The notes beneath the pieces were generated by a model. The model was not told the DNA's origin and made no database searches. It saw only the letters and a list, made by a program, of their open reading frames with translations. Below, piece after piece: positions 37,505-46,394 of a DNA stretch of 64,000 bases. A program made the position numbers and the translations under genes. Numbering within the stretch: position 1 is the first letter of the stretch; every line of letters starts with the position of its first letter. The stretch spans positions 124,001-188,000 of IMG/VR virus record IMGVR_UViG_3300025237_000001. One strand, given 5' to 3'. The DNA is from a virus.

Positions 37505-37990
37505 ATGGAGAATAGAAATTATTGTATAATAGTTATGGATAATACCTCAAAAGTTGAAGAAGATTTGGAATTTATAATCACTGAACCTTTGAGGATTGTT
37601 AATAATAAAAAAGATACAGTCATAGTAGCAACGTTTAAGACACCACTTAGTCCGTTTAAGATTAAGAAGGCTTTAAACGTTGGGGATAAAAGAAGTTTTT
37701 TTATATTTGAACTGGACGCAGAAAGTTGTGCGGCTCATATTGATGAAGAACATCTTCAAGAATTCCTATTCGGAACTTTAGATGGTGATACGGAAGTATT
37801 GGTTGAAGAAGAAAATAGAGAATTTCTAGAGGAACATAGTGGGTCAGAGTTACCATATAGGTATAACGAAAATGAGCTGTTGAACCTCACTGAGGTAGAA
37901 AGAGAATTATTAATAGATAAGTTATTAAATAATGTTAAAACCCTCACCAATAACCAGAAGAAATCATTAAGTTTTCTGGCAAGTTTATAA
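37505..37990 (+). CDS. Unknown acidic protein upstream of the sigma gene
   Basis: The 161-residue protein is acidic with a C-terminal helical part (LTEVERELLIDKLLNNVKTL). It has a host-type promoter directly at its ATG and precedes the sigma factor gene by 9 bases, so the two are probably expressed together. It might act on transcription, but there is no direct evidence. Confidence 0.5.
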   Translation: MENRNYCIIVMDNTSKVEEDLEFIITEPLRIVNNKKDTVIVATFKTPLSPFKIKKALNVGDKRSFFIFELDAESCAAHIDEEHLQEFLFGTLDGDTEVLVEEENREFLEEHSGSELPYRYNENELLNLTEVERELLIDKLLNNVKTLTNNQKKSLSFLASL

Positions 37991-37999
37991 TAAGGTGAA

Positions 38000-38782
38000 A
38001 TGAAAGAAAGTACAATAACTAATAGAACAGACACTATTAGCAAATATTTTAAAGATGTGAATAAATCAAGTTTATTATCATTAGAAGATGAAACAAAATT
38101 AGCGATAAGAATTCAAGATGGTGATAAAACCGCCATCGATGAATTAGTAGAAGCTAATCTAAAATTTGTAATCAGCGTAGCAAAAGGTTATCAAGGTCTT
38201 GGGTTACCATTATCAGATTTAATAAGTGAAGGAAATTTAGGGTTAATCAAAGCCGCTAATAGGTTTGACCATACAAGAGGGTTCAAATTTATTTCATATG
38301 CGGTACATTGGATTAAACAAACGATTATGCAAAGTCTAAATGACAACTCAAGAATGATTAGGTTACCAGCAAACATTATCAATAAAATATCACAAAGTAA
38401 TAGAGAGTTATTAAATGATGTCGGTGAGTTAGAAAAAGAATACCCAAGTTGTGTATCATTGAACACCCCGATTGGTGAGTTCAATGGATATGAATTAGGT
38501 GATATGCTTGAGGATGATAGTGTTGACACACTTGATGTATTAACACACGAAACTGAAAAATTAAAGAATATTGTTCATAAAACATTAAATTGTTTGGATG
38601 AACGTGAAAGAGGAATAATTGAATGTTACTTTGGATTGAATACACACTGTGAACCTATGACGTTAGAAGCGATAGGTGATAAGTATGATTTAACTAAAGA
38701 ACGTATAAGACAAATTAAAGAAAAGGCTATTAGGCGTTTAAGACATAATAATATTGAGCTATTTACCTTAATTAATTCATAA
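38000..38782 (+). CDS. RNA polymerase sigma factor, RpoD/sigma-70 family
   Basis: The 260-residue protein has region 1.2 (LEDETKLAIRIQDGD), region 2 (SDLISEGNLGLIKAANRFDH ... AVHWIKQTIMQSL), a region-3 helix (RLPANIINKI) and region 4 with a helix-turn-helix (LEAIGDKYDLTKERIRQIKE). It resembles the short primary sigma factors of Bacteroidota. T4 uses a phage sigma (gp55) for late genes; by analogy this protein may read the ATATTTATA promoters found in front of virion genes, including one 6 bases after its own stop. Confidence 0.92.
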   Translation: MKESTITNRTDTISKYFKDVNKSSLLSLEDETKLAIRIQDGDKTAIDELVEANLKFVISVAKGYQGLGLPLSDLISEGNLGLIKAANRFDHTRGFKFISYAVHWIKQTIMQSLNDNSRMIRLPANIINKISQSNRELLNDVGELEKEYPSCVSLNTPIGEFNGYELGDMLEDDSVDTLDVLTHETEKLKNIVHKTLNCLDERERGIIECYFGLNTHCEPMTLEAIGDKYDLTKERIRQIKEKAIRRLRHNNIELFTLINS

Positions 38783-38788
38783 TTGTCG

Positions 38789-38797
38789 ATATTTATA
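38789..38797 (+). promoter_or_regulatory. Putative late promoter (ATATTTATA)
   Basis: A consensus copy 23 bases before the next ATG. Confidence 0.65.
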
Positions 38798-38811
38798 TAA
38801 AAACAAAAATT

Positions 38812-39906
38812 ATGAAATTACATTTTGGACATTTATTAGGAGTTGTAGCTCTGTTTATCGCTGCGTGTGCAGCATTCTTTTCAGTATATGGTATTGGAAT
38901 GTTATTTTCTGGTGCTATGTTAGCCGTAATTATTATGGGTTCTTCATTAGAACTAGGAAAATTAGTTGCCGCTAGTTACTTACAAAGATATTGGAGTTCA
39001 ACTAGTTGGTTAATTAAAACATATCTAGTTCTAGCTATTACAGTGTTAATGGGAATTACATCAGGTGGAATCTACGGATTCTTATCATCAGCTTATCAAG
39101 AAACATTTCAAAAGTTGGCGTTAAGTCAAAATGAGATAGCATTTCTAGAAACTAAAAAAGATTTCTTTGGTGCTGATGTTACTAGATACGATAAGGAGTT
39201 AGAAAGAATATCAGGAAACATATCAGAACTTTCAAACGCTAAAACGAACAACATTCAAATTAAAGATACTACATCCAGTACTGGATTTAGAAATACAATA
39301 TCAACATCAGGATTACGTCTAGCTCAAAAAAGAATTGAAGCTGAAGAAGTAAATCGTGAAAAAATGATGGATAAACGTACAATAGCCGCAGATTCATTAC
39401 AGAAATATCAATTAGCTATATTAAACAAACAAAATAGCGATGAAACATCAAGTGAACTAGGACCGTTGCTTTACATATCTAAATTATTAGATATGCCTAT
39501 GGATAAGGTGGTTAACTATTTTATATTAGTATTCATTATTGTATTTGACCCATTAGCTGTGATATTAATAGTTGCAACCAATAGAGTATTTGCTCAAGAA
39601 AAAATTAAGAGGGATGGTGAAATACCAAAAGAACCTAAAAAATTAAAAGAACCTAAAAAATCTATTTTTAAGAGAATGGGTAATTTTATGAAAAGTGACA
39701 AACCTAAAACTCTTAAAGTTGTCCCTGAACCAACACCCGCTCCAACACCCGCTCCAGAGGTTGTAGCACCAGTAATCAGAACTAATCAAGCTCAGGTAAC
39801 TAATCATAAGGATGGTATTAAACGAGAAGAGATTAAGGAAATTAGGGAGAATACGAATAAGAATAGAAACTTTACTAGAAATATACCAGCAAGGCGTGGA
39901 CATTAA
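38812..39906 (+). CDS. Multi-pass membrane protein with coiled coil and Pro-rich tail
   Basis: The 364-residue protein has three hydrophobic segments within the first 90 residues, a charged coiled coil (about 100-205) and a fourth membrane segment (VVNYFILVFIIVFDPLAVIL, about 225-250). A basic tail with PTPAPTPAPE follows. This topology would place the coiled coil and tail on defined sides of the inner membrane. It precedes the lysis-type genes and has a late promoter. I recognise no family; a lysis-control or entry-exclusion role is possible. Confidence 0.55.
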   Translation: MKLHFGHLLGVVALFIAACAAFFSVYGIGMLFSGAMLAVIIMGSSLELGKLVAASYLQRYWSSTSWLIKTYLVLAITVLMGITSGGIYGFLSSAYQETFQKLALSQNEIAFLETKKDFFGADVTRYDKELERISGNISELSNAKTNNIQIKDTTSSTGFRNTISTSGLRLAQKRIEAEEVNREKMMDKRTIAADSLQKYQLAILNKQNSDETSSELGPLLYISKLLDMPMDKVVNYFILVFIIVFDPLAVILIVATNRVFAQEKIKRDGEIPKEPKKLKEPKKSIFKRMGNFMKSDKPKTLKVVPEPTPAPTPAPEVVAPVIRTNQAQVTNHKDGIKREEIKEIRENTNKNRNFTRNIPARRGH

Positions 39907-40513
39907 TAACGATTATAAATTAAAAGATTTATCATATTTTAAAAAAAAATATAAGAAGCAACAAATAGTGATAGGTAATTCACTAAACGTTGGTTTAGAA
40001 CATTTTGACATTTGGAATAAAAAGATAAGTGGAAAGTATAAAGGGACTAGTCCATATACAATAGGATTAGATGGGGTCATATATGAACATTATGACCCTA
40101 TTTATTATTCCTCATTTTTAAAAGATGAGGTATTGGATAAAAGAATTATTTCAATAGTCTTAGAAAATGAAGGTTGGCTAACTAAGGATTTCAACAAAAA
40201 ACAGTTTATTATGTGGAACGGTTCTATTTATAATAGAAACGAGGCTTTATTTGAAAGAAAGTGGAGAGGAAAACTCCATTGGGCACCGTACACTGATGAA
40301 CAGATGGAAAGTTTAGTGTTATTATGTAACCACTTAACAGAGAAATTTAACATTCCAAAAGAAGTTTCATCGGATAATATTAAAATAAATGATTATAGAC
40401 TCAAAAAGGGTGTATATTTTAGGAGTAATTACTCTAAGAATTACTTAGATGTATCTCCAGCCTTTAATTTTAATTACTTAAAGGAAAAACTAGAAAATGA
40501 TGAAAATAAATGA
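39896..40513 (+). CDS. Amidase_2/PGRP-like cell-wall hydrolase candidate
   Basis: GTG 39896 is preferred as start because it overlaps the previous gene by 11 bases, while ATG 39812 would overlap by 95. The 205-residue product has the N-acetylmuramoyl-L-alanine amidase pattern: QQIVIGNS, SPYTIGLDGVIYEHYDP, ISIVLENEGWL and YTDEQMESLVLLCNHL. The first zinc-ligand His expected after IVI is missing, so either the alignment by eye is off or the enzyme is atypical. The gene begins a lysis-like cluster. Confidence 0.6.
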   Translation: MDINNDYKLKDLSYFKKKYKKQQIVIGNSLNVGLEHFDIWNKKISGKYKGTSPYTIGLDGVIYEHYDPIYYSSFLKDEVLDKRIISIVLENEGWLTKDFNKKQFIMWNGSIYNRNEALFERKWRGKLHWAPYTDEQMESLVLLCNHLTEKFNIPKEVSSDNIKINDYRLKKGVYFRSNYSKNYLDVSPAFNFNYLKEKLENDENK

Positions 40514-40955
40514 ACATGACATAACTAGAGGTATGTTAAACACTATCAGACAAGATAGGTTTATCAATGAAAACCTTGATAATACTACTACTTCGGATGA
40601 AGAAGAGTTAACATCAGCTGAGTTAAGTGAGCAACAAACAAACTTTAGAAAGACGGTTTCACCTAGAGTGGAATTTACTGGGTTTAAAGTTTACCCTAAG
40701 AATAAAAACGTTGTGTTTTCAGGTAAATTTGAAAACATGGGTGGTTTAGAATGGGAATTCACATTAGAAGATACTCATGGATTATATATTTCAGCTAACA
40801 ACGTTCCATTTAGTGATGACACAATTGAAACTATCAAAAAGCTTAAGGGTTTTTATGATAACTGGGCTGATGAATGGGCTGAAAAATTAGCAACTGAATA
40901 CAATAGAGAAACTCAAGAAGGTGAACAAGAAGTTCAAAATTCAGATGTGGTGTAA
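40497..40955 (+). CDS. Unknown acidic protein in the lysis cluster
   Basis: The 152-residue protein overlaps the amidase-like gene by 17 bases. The N-terminal 50 residues are acidic and disordered-looking; the rest includes a beta domain (VEFTGFKVYPKNKNVVFSGK) and a C-terminal helix. An INE sequence near residue 23 could be a prohead protease site. No family is recognised. Confidence 0.5.
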   Translation: MMKINEHDITRGMLNTIRQDRFINENLDNTTTSDEEELTSAELSEQQTNFRKTVSPRVEFTGFKVYPKNKNVVFSGKFENMGGLEWEFTLEDTHGLYISANNVPFSDDTIETIKKLKGFYDNWADEWAEKLATEYNRETQEGEQEVQNSDVV

Positions 40956-40966
40956 ATAACATTATT

Positions 40967-41293
40967 ATGGTATTAAGTAAAACTAAATTATATGTAATTC
41001 TCCTAGTTCTTGCTGGGATTATAGGTTTCTTAATCTATAACGCATTTCAAAGTAGAGCGGCTATTGAAGCAGCTTTAAAGGAAAAACAAAATGAAAAAGA
41101 AGAGGTTATTCGAGTTAGAGACTCTGCTAGAACAGCTCGTGATAGGCAAATAGCCGATTTCGAATGGGATTTTGATTCTTTATCTAGAGCTAATAAAAAA
41201 ATTATATATGTACCTTATGAAAAACTTAAATATGTTGACCGTACTCTTAATGATGCTATCAACATCCTTGACAGCACAAATTACGAACAATAA
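40967..41293 (+). CDS. Inner-membrane spanin-like protein
   Basis: The 108-residue protein has one N-terminal membrane segment (LYVILLVLAGIIGFLIYNAF) followed by a long charged helix (AALKEKQNEKEEVIRVRDSA), the layout of an i-spanin (Rz). The following gene begins inside it in another frame, as Rz1 does in Rz. Function is inferred from topology and position only. Confidence 0.55.
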   Translation: MVLSKTKLYVILLVLAGIIGFLIYNAFQSRAAIEAALKEKQNEKEEVIRVRDSARTARDRQIADFEWDFDSLSRANKKIIYVPYEKLKYVDRTLNDAINILDSTNYEQ

Positions 41294-41789
41294 ATTAGAC
41301 GGTGACGTTTGGTTGAACAAAAATGGTAATGTAGAGATGACACCCGAAGCGGCTATTGATAAATCTAAAATCCTTAGTGATTGGGTTAGGCAAAGTGATA
41401 CGCTTGCGACAAGGGAGAAACAACTTAAACTAAAAGATTCTATAATACAACAGATGATTATTAAGGTTGCAGAGATGACAGGTGAGTTAAGAGCTGCTAA
41501 TGCTTTTATTGCAAATAAAACTGAAACGGTAGATGATATTAACGAAGAACAGATTGATATAGCTAAAGGACTCTTTAGTAATTTCCAAGCTAATGTTCGT
41601 GCCCATGGAAATATAACCACTTATACAAACCCAGAAACAGGTCTAGATGAAGCTGGAATGTTCAAATATCTACAAGCAGATGTTATACTTAGATATAATA
41701 TTAAGAAGTACTATGTGTTCACACAAGGCTCTGTAGGTATGAATGACTACGTAAATATTAGTTTAGGTGGTGGATATCGATTCTGGTAA
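41217..41789 (+). CDS. Exported outer-membrane-type protein overlapping the spanin-like gene
   Basis: Starting at ATG 41217, the 190-residue protein has a signal peptide (MKNLNMLTVLLMMLSTSLTA, probably cut before QIT). A helical middle follows, and the protein ends in beta strands whose last residues are GGYRFW. A terminal aromatic after alternating hydrophobics is the outer-membrane targeting signature. It overlaps the inner-membrane partner by 77 bases. It may act as the outer-membrane half of a spanin-like pair, although a normal o-spanin is a short lipoprotein. Confidence 0.6.
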   Translation: MKNLNMLTVLLMMLSTSLTAQITNNKLDGDVWLNKNGNVEMTPEAAIDKSKILSDWVRQSDTLATREKQLKLKDSIIQQMIIKVAEMTGELRAANAFIANKTETVDDINEEQIDIAKGLFSNFQANVRAHGNITTYTNPETGLDEAGMFKYLQADVILRYNIKKYYVFTQGSVGMNDYVNISLGGGYRFW

Positions 41790-41813
41790 TAAATAAAAAC
41801 TGTAAAAAACGAT

Positions 41814-41838
41814 AAAAAACCCTCATATGAGGGTTTTT
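41814..41838. terminator. Bidirectional terminator
   Basis: AAAAACCCTCAT and ATGAGGGTTTTT form a perfect inverted repeat with A and T runs on both sides. It closes the lysis-like cluster. Confidence 0.9.
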
Positions 41839-41851
41839 ATCTTTATTCTCA

Positions 41852-41860
41852 ATATTTATA
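41852..41860 (+). promoter_or_regulatory. Putative late promoter (ATATTTATA)
   Basis: A consensus copy just after the terminator, 46 bases before the next ATG. Confidence 0.65.
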
Positions 41861-41897
41861 TAATAACGATATAAAGTAATTTATAATAAATCAATTT

Positions 41898-44090
41898 ATG
41901 CAAAAAATAAAATTAAACGAAAGACAAGTTCTTATGCTTCAAAATCTACAAGGAGATAAGTCTAAGCCGAAGGTACTTAAAATCAATGAAGACCAATATA
42001 ACAGGTTATTCAAAGAAGGTTTTGATGCTAACAAAGATTTCAAAAAAGGTGGTGTCGATAGCGAGTCTCAAAAAGGTGATTTATTAACATTTGCTCAAGA
42101 AGTAATCGTATTCATTAAAGATATGTTATCTAGACCTGAAAGCGCACCATTTTCTAAATATTGGGCGAAAAAAGGTATCTCAAAAGAGAAACTAACTTCA
42201 ATGTTGGAGAAAGAAGGGTTGCTTACATCAAATCTAGGTGAAGCTGAAGGTGTTACGACATATGTAACAGAGAAATATGGTTTTAGAGGAAAAGTTAAAG
42301 AGTTTTACAATACTATGAATGAATATAGTGGTGATGGTGGATATCCAGCGGGAGCTGATAACGACCCTAATGCACCATGGAATCAAGAAGACCCAGAACC
42401 AAATCCAGAAGATGATACAAGTCAAGATGACAATAATGTTGTTTTAGATAGAGAAGCTCCATTACAATTAAGATTTTATAGTGGAAGTGAAGATGAAAAT
42501 AACTTAATGGTGTTTACCGATAGAAGTGGACAACTTTTAGTTGTTAACGGTGAAAGAATGTTAGCTTATTCAAAACATGATGAATTTGAAACATATCAAA
42601 CTATTAAGGGTGATGATAGAAATCTAAAAGCACCTTTATTCTATTATATTAACGATAAATACGCTTCAGGTGAGATGAAAGCATATAATACTTTTGACGC
42701 TTATACTAAAGGTCAAGTATGTATTGTAACTCCAGAAATCAAAAACGAATTACTAAACACATATAAAGGTAATAATGAATTGGCAAGTTTGTTAAATCAA
42801 TTACCTGAAACTACGGGTGCTGCATCTAGTGGTGCTTTTGTTGGTGGTATGTCAAATGGTCCAATTAATAAAGGTAGAAGCCCAGAACAAGAAATGGGTA
42901 ATATTATATCAGATGGTGTAGACCCTTCAGGTGTTCTACCGTTTCATTCAGAAAGAAGTGGTGAGGAACCATTTATTATCGATGATATAAAATGGCAATA
43001 TTGTAATGTTAATAATAATGGGAAAATAAATCTTGGTGTATATAGATTCGGTCAAGACATGTGTTATTCATACGAATGGTTCAATGCTAACGTATTAGAA
43101 AAACAAAAAGTACAAGAAATGGATTCAGCAACTGCGGGTGGTGAAAGCGGAACTTTCGCTTTTGATGCGCCAGCTGGTGATGGTAGTGCGTTTTGGACTG
43201 CTGGAAACAAATTAAATAAAGGTAAGGGTGATATGCCAATGGTAAGAGGTGCTAAGATAACTGAAGGTGATGAGCAAATTTTCTCACAAACTGATGAATA
43301 CAGAAGTGGGTTTGATTTGAATGAAAAAGACCAAGCTATGTTCAACTATCAACACGTTAGACAACAATGGGAAAATGAGGGTCCTGAAGGAAAAGAATTT
43401 CTTAAACCTAGACTTGAAGCGGCATTTGCCAAAACTGGGTTAGCGTCAGGTAAAGCGATGTTTTCAGAAGGTCTTGCAATAGGACAAGTTTATAAGAATG
43501 GGGTTGGTAGAAGAAAAATCAACGGTGTTAATAAATTAAATGGTGCTGTTAAGGTTAGACAATGGGGTGATGGTGCCGCTAGAGATTTAAATATCAGTAA
43601 AAAAGAATTTGGTGGTTGGGAACTAATAAGTGAAAGTCGAAAAATCTTAAAGATAACTGAAGAACAATTAAAGAAAATTATAGAAGCCGATAATCAAACT
43701 TCAACCGCATACCCTAATGGTGAAATGGTTGATTTTGACGATTGCACTAAACTTAACAATAATAAGGTAGCTCAAAACGGTGGTTGTAGTCAAGGTGACG
43801 ATGGTGTAGTTAAGCTATCTAAAACAAAAGACGCTGTTGTGGCTGAAGTTGCTAGAATTACAGGGAAACCAATTAACGAAGTTAGGTTAATAATCGAAGC
43901 TAATGAAACTCAGCAATTAATTCCACTATTTATTAGTGCGATTAACCAAGTAGACGAGAGTTTAGGTTATGAAGAATTAGCCAATGCAATTGGTTATATC
44001 ATTAACGAACATTATGGAACTCATTTAGTTGAGCCATTCTTAAATAAATTAAATCAAATATTAGTTAGACATACCGAAGGGACGTTTTAA
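41898..44090 (+). CDS. Large charged virion-type protein with repeated IxE motifs
   Basis: The 730-residue protein has no known domain. A short motif occurs near the N-terminus (KVLKINEDQYNRLFKEG) and again near residue 590 (KILKITEEQLKKIIEAD), giving INE, ITE and IIE sites that fit a T4-type prohead protease. A Pro/Asp/Glu-rich linker lies near 150-180. The late promoter and composition suggest an internal head or injected protein. No catalytic motif is seen. Confidence 0.5.
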   Translation: MQKIKLNERQVLMLQNLQGDKSKPKVLKINEDQYNRLFKEGFDANKDFKKGGVDSESQKGDLLTFAQEVIVFIKDMLSRPESAPFSKYWAKKGISKEKLTSMLEKEGLLTSNLGEAEGVTTYVTEKYGFRGKVKEFYNTMNEYSGDGGYPAGADNDPNAPWNQEDPEPNPEDDTSQDDNNVVLDREAPLQLRFYSGSEDENNLMVFTDRSGQLLVVNGERMLAYSKHDEFETYQTIKGDDRNLKAPLFYYINDKYASGEMKAYNTFDAYTKGQVCIVTPEIKNELLNTYKGNNELASLLNQLPETTGAASSGAFVGGMSNGPINKGRSPEQEMGNIISDGVDPSGVLPFHSERSGEEPFIIDDIKWQYCNVNNNGKINLGVYRFGQDMCYSYEWFNANVLEKQKVQEMDSATAGGESGTFAFDAPAGDGSAFWTAGNKLNKGKGDMPMVRGAKITEGDEQIFSQTDEYRSGFDLNEKDQAMFNYQHVRQQWENEGPEGKEFLKPRLEAAFAKTGLASGKAMFSEGLAIGQVYKNGVGRRKINGVNKLNGAVKVRQWGDGAARDLNISKKEFGGWELISESRKILKITEEQLKKIIEADNQTSTAYPNGEMVDFDDCTKLNNNKVAQNGGCSQGDDGVVKLSKTKDAVVAEVARITGKPINEVRLIIEANETQQLIPLFISAINQVDESLGYEELANAIGYIINEHYGTHLVEPFLNKLNQILVRHTEGTF

Positions 44091-44113
44091 TTGATAGATT
44101 AAACAATAACTTT

Positions 44114-44122
44114 ATATTTATA
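44114..44122 (+). promoter_or_regulatory. Putative late promoter (ATATTTATA)
   Basis: A consensus copy 23 bases before the ATG. Confidence 0.65.
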
Positions 44123-44136
44123 TAAAAGACCAAAAT

Positions 44137-45159
44137 ATGGACAAAAGAATAATAAAACGAGAATTAGATAAGTTAGTAGCAGAAGCTAGTGTTTCTGGTG
44201 AACAAGTTACCAAGAAAGCACAAAAGGTTAGTAAGAAACAAAATAACGCTTACTACAAAGATGTTGAAGGTAAAATGAAGGACTACGATAAGAATCTAAA
44301 ACAGGAAGACGAGAACCAAATTGACCCAAAGAAAACAAATGCTGAGGGGAAAGAAAAGGAGTATCACGAAGACATGGAAATCATGAATGGTTTAGAAATG
44401 AATCAATATGATAATGAACCTAGTACTGCTTTTAAAGATAGAGCTAAAAAAGCTATTGAAGGTGATGCAACTATGGGTAATGACTCTGAGTGGGCTAATG
44501 TCATTCCAGCTGACCAACAAGGTTTTACTGGACCTGACTTTGGAAAGGATTTAGTTAAAAAAGCTAACGCTTCCAAAAAGAAAAGAAACGATAGTACGGG
44601 AACATTTAATCAATTCGGAGATGATATTGAGATGGTTGATGGTGCGTCAAAAATAAGTAAAAAGAAATTAGCAACAGAAACTATGAAAAGAATTAAATTT
44701 AAATCACCTTTAAATGGTGTAGGGAATGCCCTTAAATTAATCCCAGAAGCTTTCAGGGTTGATAATAAAGAATTTGAAATGACTGACGGTAACGAAACTT
44801 ACAGAATGAAATGGAAAGGTACGTTAGCAGAAGGTAAAGCAACAGTTTTATCGGCAGATTCTAAAGATTTAGTGAATGAAGATTTTTCAAAAATCAAACA
44901 CCTTATGGGTTATAAAGCTGAAGATACTTTAGGTACTCCATCAGCTACTGATAGAATTAATGAAAACAAAAGATTACTTGAAAATGCAACTGGTGTAGGA
45001 TTTGGTACTCAAGGAAATGGGTTTACAAGTGAAGGTGACCTTATGGGTGATGCTGAAGTTGTTGAAGAAGTTGAAGTAATGGAAGAAACTGAAGTTGTTG
45101 AAGAAGGTGTATGTACATGTGGTGAAGCAACTTGTGAAGAGTGTAAAAAAAAAGCTTAA
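44137..45159 (+). CDS. Charged virion-type protein, zero-frame product
   Basis: The 340-residue protein is rich in Lys and Glu. Its start contains LVAE|AS, and it later has INE|N and LLE|N, so it could be processed by a prohead protease. Residues about 185-280 (EMTDGNETYRMKWKGTLAEG ... KHLMGYKAEDTLGT) are repeated in the next gene. The end is Cys-rich (CTCGEATCEECKKKA) and is encoded by a nine-A run directly before the stop. A -1 slip on this run would add 84 further residues (see 45145-45407). Confidence 0.65.
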   Translation: MDKRIIKRELDKLVAEASVSGEQVTKKAQKVSKKQNNAYYKDVEGKMKDYDKNLKQEDENQIDPKKTNAEGKEKEYHEDMEIMNGLEMNQYDNEPSTAFKDRAKKAIEGDATMGNDSEWANVIPADQQGFTGPDFGKDLVKKANASKKKRNDSTGTFNQFGDDIEMVDGASKISKKKLATETMKRIKFKSPLNGVGNALKLIPEAFRVDNKEFEMTDGNETYRMKWKGTLAEGKATVLSADSKDLVNEDFSKIKHLMGYKAEDTLGTPSATDRINENKRLLENATGVGFGTQGNGFTSEGDLMGDAEVVEEVEVMEETEVVEEGVCTCGEATCEECKKKA

Positions 45160-45407
45160 GTGAATGTTATATTGCAATAGCTGATAAACCTGGAAAGGGA
45201 GTAGCTGATGCACATATAATATCTGATGAAGATAAAGTTGATTATATTGAAGGTAGTTGGATTTTAAGAGGTCCGTTTTCTGAGAAAGAAGCGGAAGCAA
45301 AATTAAAGACTATTACACAATCTGATACCAATTGGAATCATAAGATTGATAAAACAAAGGGTTCGAAATATTATGAGGACTCTAAAGAAATCTCGAAAGA
45401 GTGGTAA
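45145..45407 (+). other. Probable -1 frameshift site (A9) and frameshifted C-terminal extension
   Basis: Nine A (45145-45153) encode the KKK just before the zero-frame stop at 45157-45159. In the -1 frame the sequence is open from 45153 to TAA at 45405-45407 and encodes a protein-like stretch including YIAIADKPGKG, WILRGPFSEKEAEAKL and YYEDSKEISKEW. This frame has no start codon of its own near the junction. A programmed slip as in dnaX-type A-run sites explains it best; a mutation or a one-base sequencing error in the homopolymer would look the same. Confidence 0.65.
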
Positions 45408-45417
45408 AATAAAAATT

Positions 45418-46314
45418 ATGAAAAGAGTAAAATACAACAAAGAGTTTACAAGTATTCAAGAGGCTTTAACTAAAGTGCCAAATCTTTTAAAAGAAGATAA
45501 AAATGTTTTCGAAATGACTGATGGTAATAAAACACTTACAGTTAGATGGGAAGGTACATTAGCAGAAGGTAAGGCAGTTGCTTTAACAGCTAAAGATGAA
45601 GTTCTTATTAATGAAGACGTTGATAAGATGAAACACCTTATGGGTTATAAAGCTGAAGATACCATTGGTACTCACAAGGCTAAAGGTAGAGTAATGGAAA
45701 ATACAAAGTTTAAGGAATTACTTGAGGCTAGTAAAAAAAAAACTTTAGTTGAAAATTCAGGAGCTGTTGGCGTAGCTAACATTGTTGATGAAGCTGAGGT
45801 AATGGAAGAAAGTCTTAAAGGAATCATGGCGGGAGTTATGGCACTAATTGGTGGTATGGTTCATGGTCAAGAAATTCCACAAGAAAAGGTTCAACAAGTT
45901 AAAACTGAACTTTCACAATTATCTCCACAACAAAAAGAGGTTGTTGGGAATAAATTAACCCCAGAACAAGTTCAACAAATTTCTGATGCAACTGGAATTT
46001 CATTTACAGAGGATGGAGCCAATAGTTTATTTCAATGGGACCCACAGACGGACGCTAAGCGCACCCCAGCCCCTAAACTATACTTAGGTAAGTTTGGTGA
46101 CATTAATGCAGCTAAGGTGGTCGATGTTGATACTAACGGTAAAGGTGGACACCAATTCACGGTTCAAATATCAGGTGTTTACGCACATGGGACTAATTTC
46201 AGTAAAATTAGAACTTATATCGGTAAAAACAATACGAAACTTAGTAACACTTCGATTCAATTTGTTAACGATGAAGGAAGCCCATATAGCGGTAAGGATG
46301 TAAGTTACAAATAA
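45418..46314 (+). CDS. Charged virion-type protein, paralogue of preceding gene
   Basis: ATG 45418 is preferred because it opens the domain shared with the previous protein; a non-canonical start at 45346 would overlap the frameshift extension. The 298-residue product shares EMTDGN.T...W.GTLAEGKA and KHLMGYKAEDT.GT with its neighbour. It contains LLE|A and LVE|N sites, a hydrophobic stretch (GIMAGVMALIGGMVHG) and a C-terminal beta part. A ten-A run at 45732-45741 lies in frame inside the gene. It is probably a head-internal protein. Confidence 0.55.
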   Translation: MKRVKYNKEFTSIQEALTKVPNLLKEDKNVFEMTDGNKTLTVRWEGTLAEGKAVALTAKDEVLINEDVDKMKHLMGYKAEDTIGTHKAKGRVMENTKFKELLEASKKKTLVENSGAVGVANIVDEAEVMEESLKGIMAGVMALIGGMVHGQEIPQEKVQQVKTELSQLSPQQKEVVGNKLTPEQVQQISDATGISFTEDGANSLFQWDPQTDAKRTPAPKLYLGKFGDINAAKVVDVDTNGKGGHQFTVQISGVYAHGTNFSKIRTYIGKNNTKLSNTSIQFVNDEGSPYSGKDVSYK

Positions 46315-46338
46315 GTTACAAATAAAATAAAAAAAGAT

Positions 46339-46365
46339 AACCCACCATTTTAGGTGGGTTTTTTG
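46339..46365 (+). terminator. Rho-independent terminator
   Basis: AACCCACC and GGTGGGTT form a perfect 8-bp stem with a six-base loop, followed by TTTT. Confidence 0.92.
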
Positions 46366-46374
46366 ATTTTAAAG

Positions 46375-46383
46375 ATATTTATA
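46375..46383 (+). promoter_or_regulatory. Putative late promoter (ATATTTATA)
   Basis: A consensus copy 20 bases before the peptidase ATG, directly after the terminator. Confidence 0.65.
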
Positions 46384-46394
46384 ATAAAAAAGTT

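Noticed and set aside
39812-39895. Upstream ATG start for the amidase-like gene
   Set aside because: It would overlap the preceding gene by 95 bases with sequence that does not look like the family N-terminus. GTG 39896 gives the short overlap common in this genome.
45346-45417. Extended N-terminus of the gene at 45418
   Set aside because: The extension overlaps the frameshifted tail of the previous gene and lacks an ATG. The shared paralogue domain begins at 45418.
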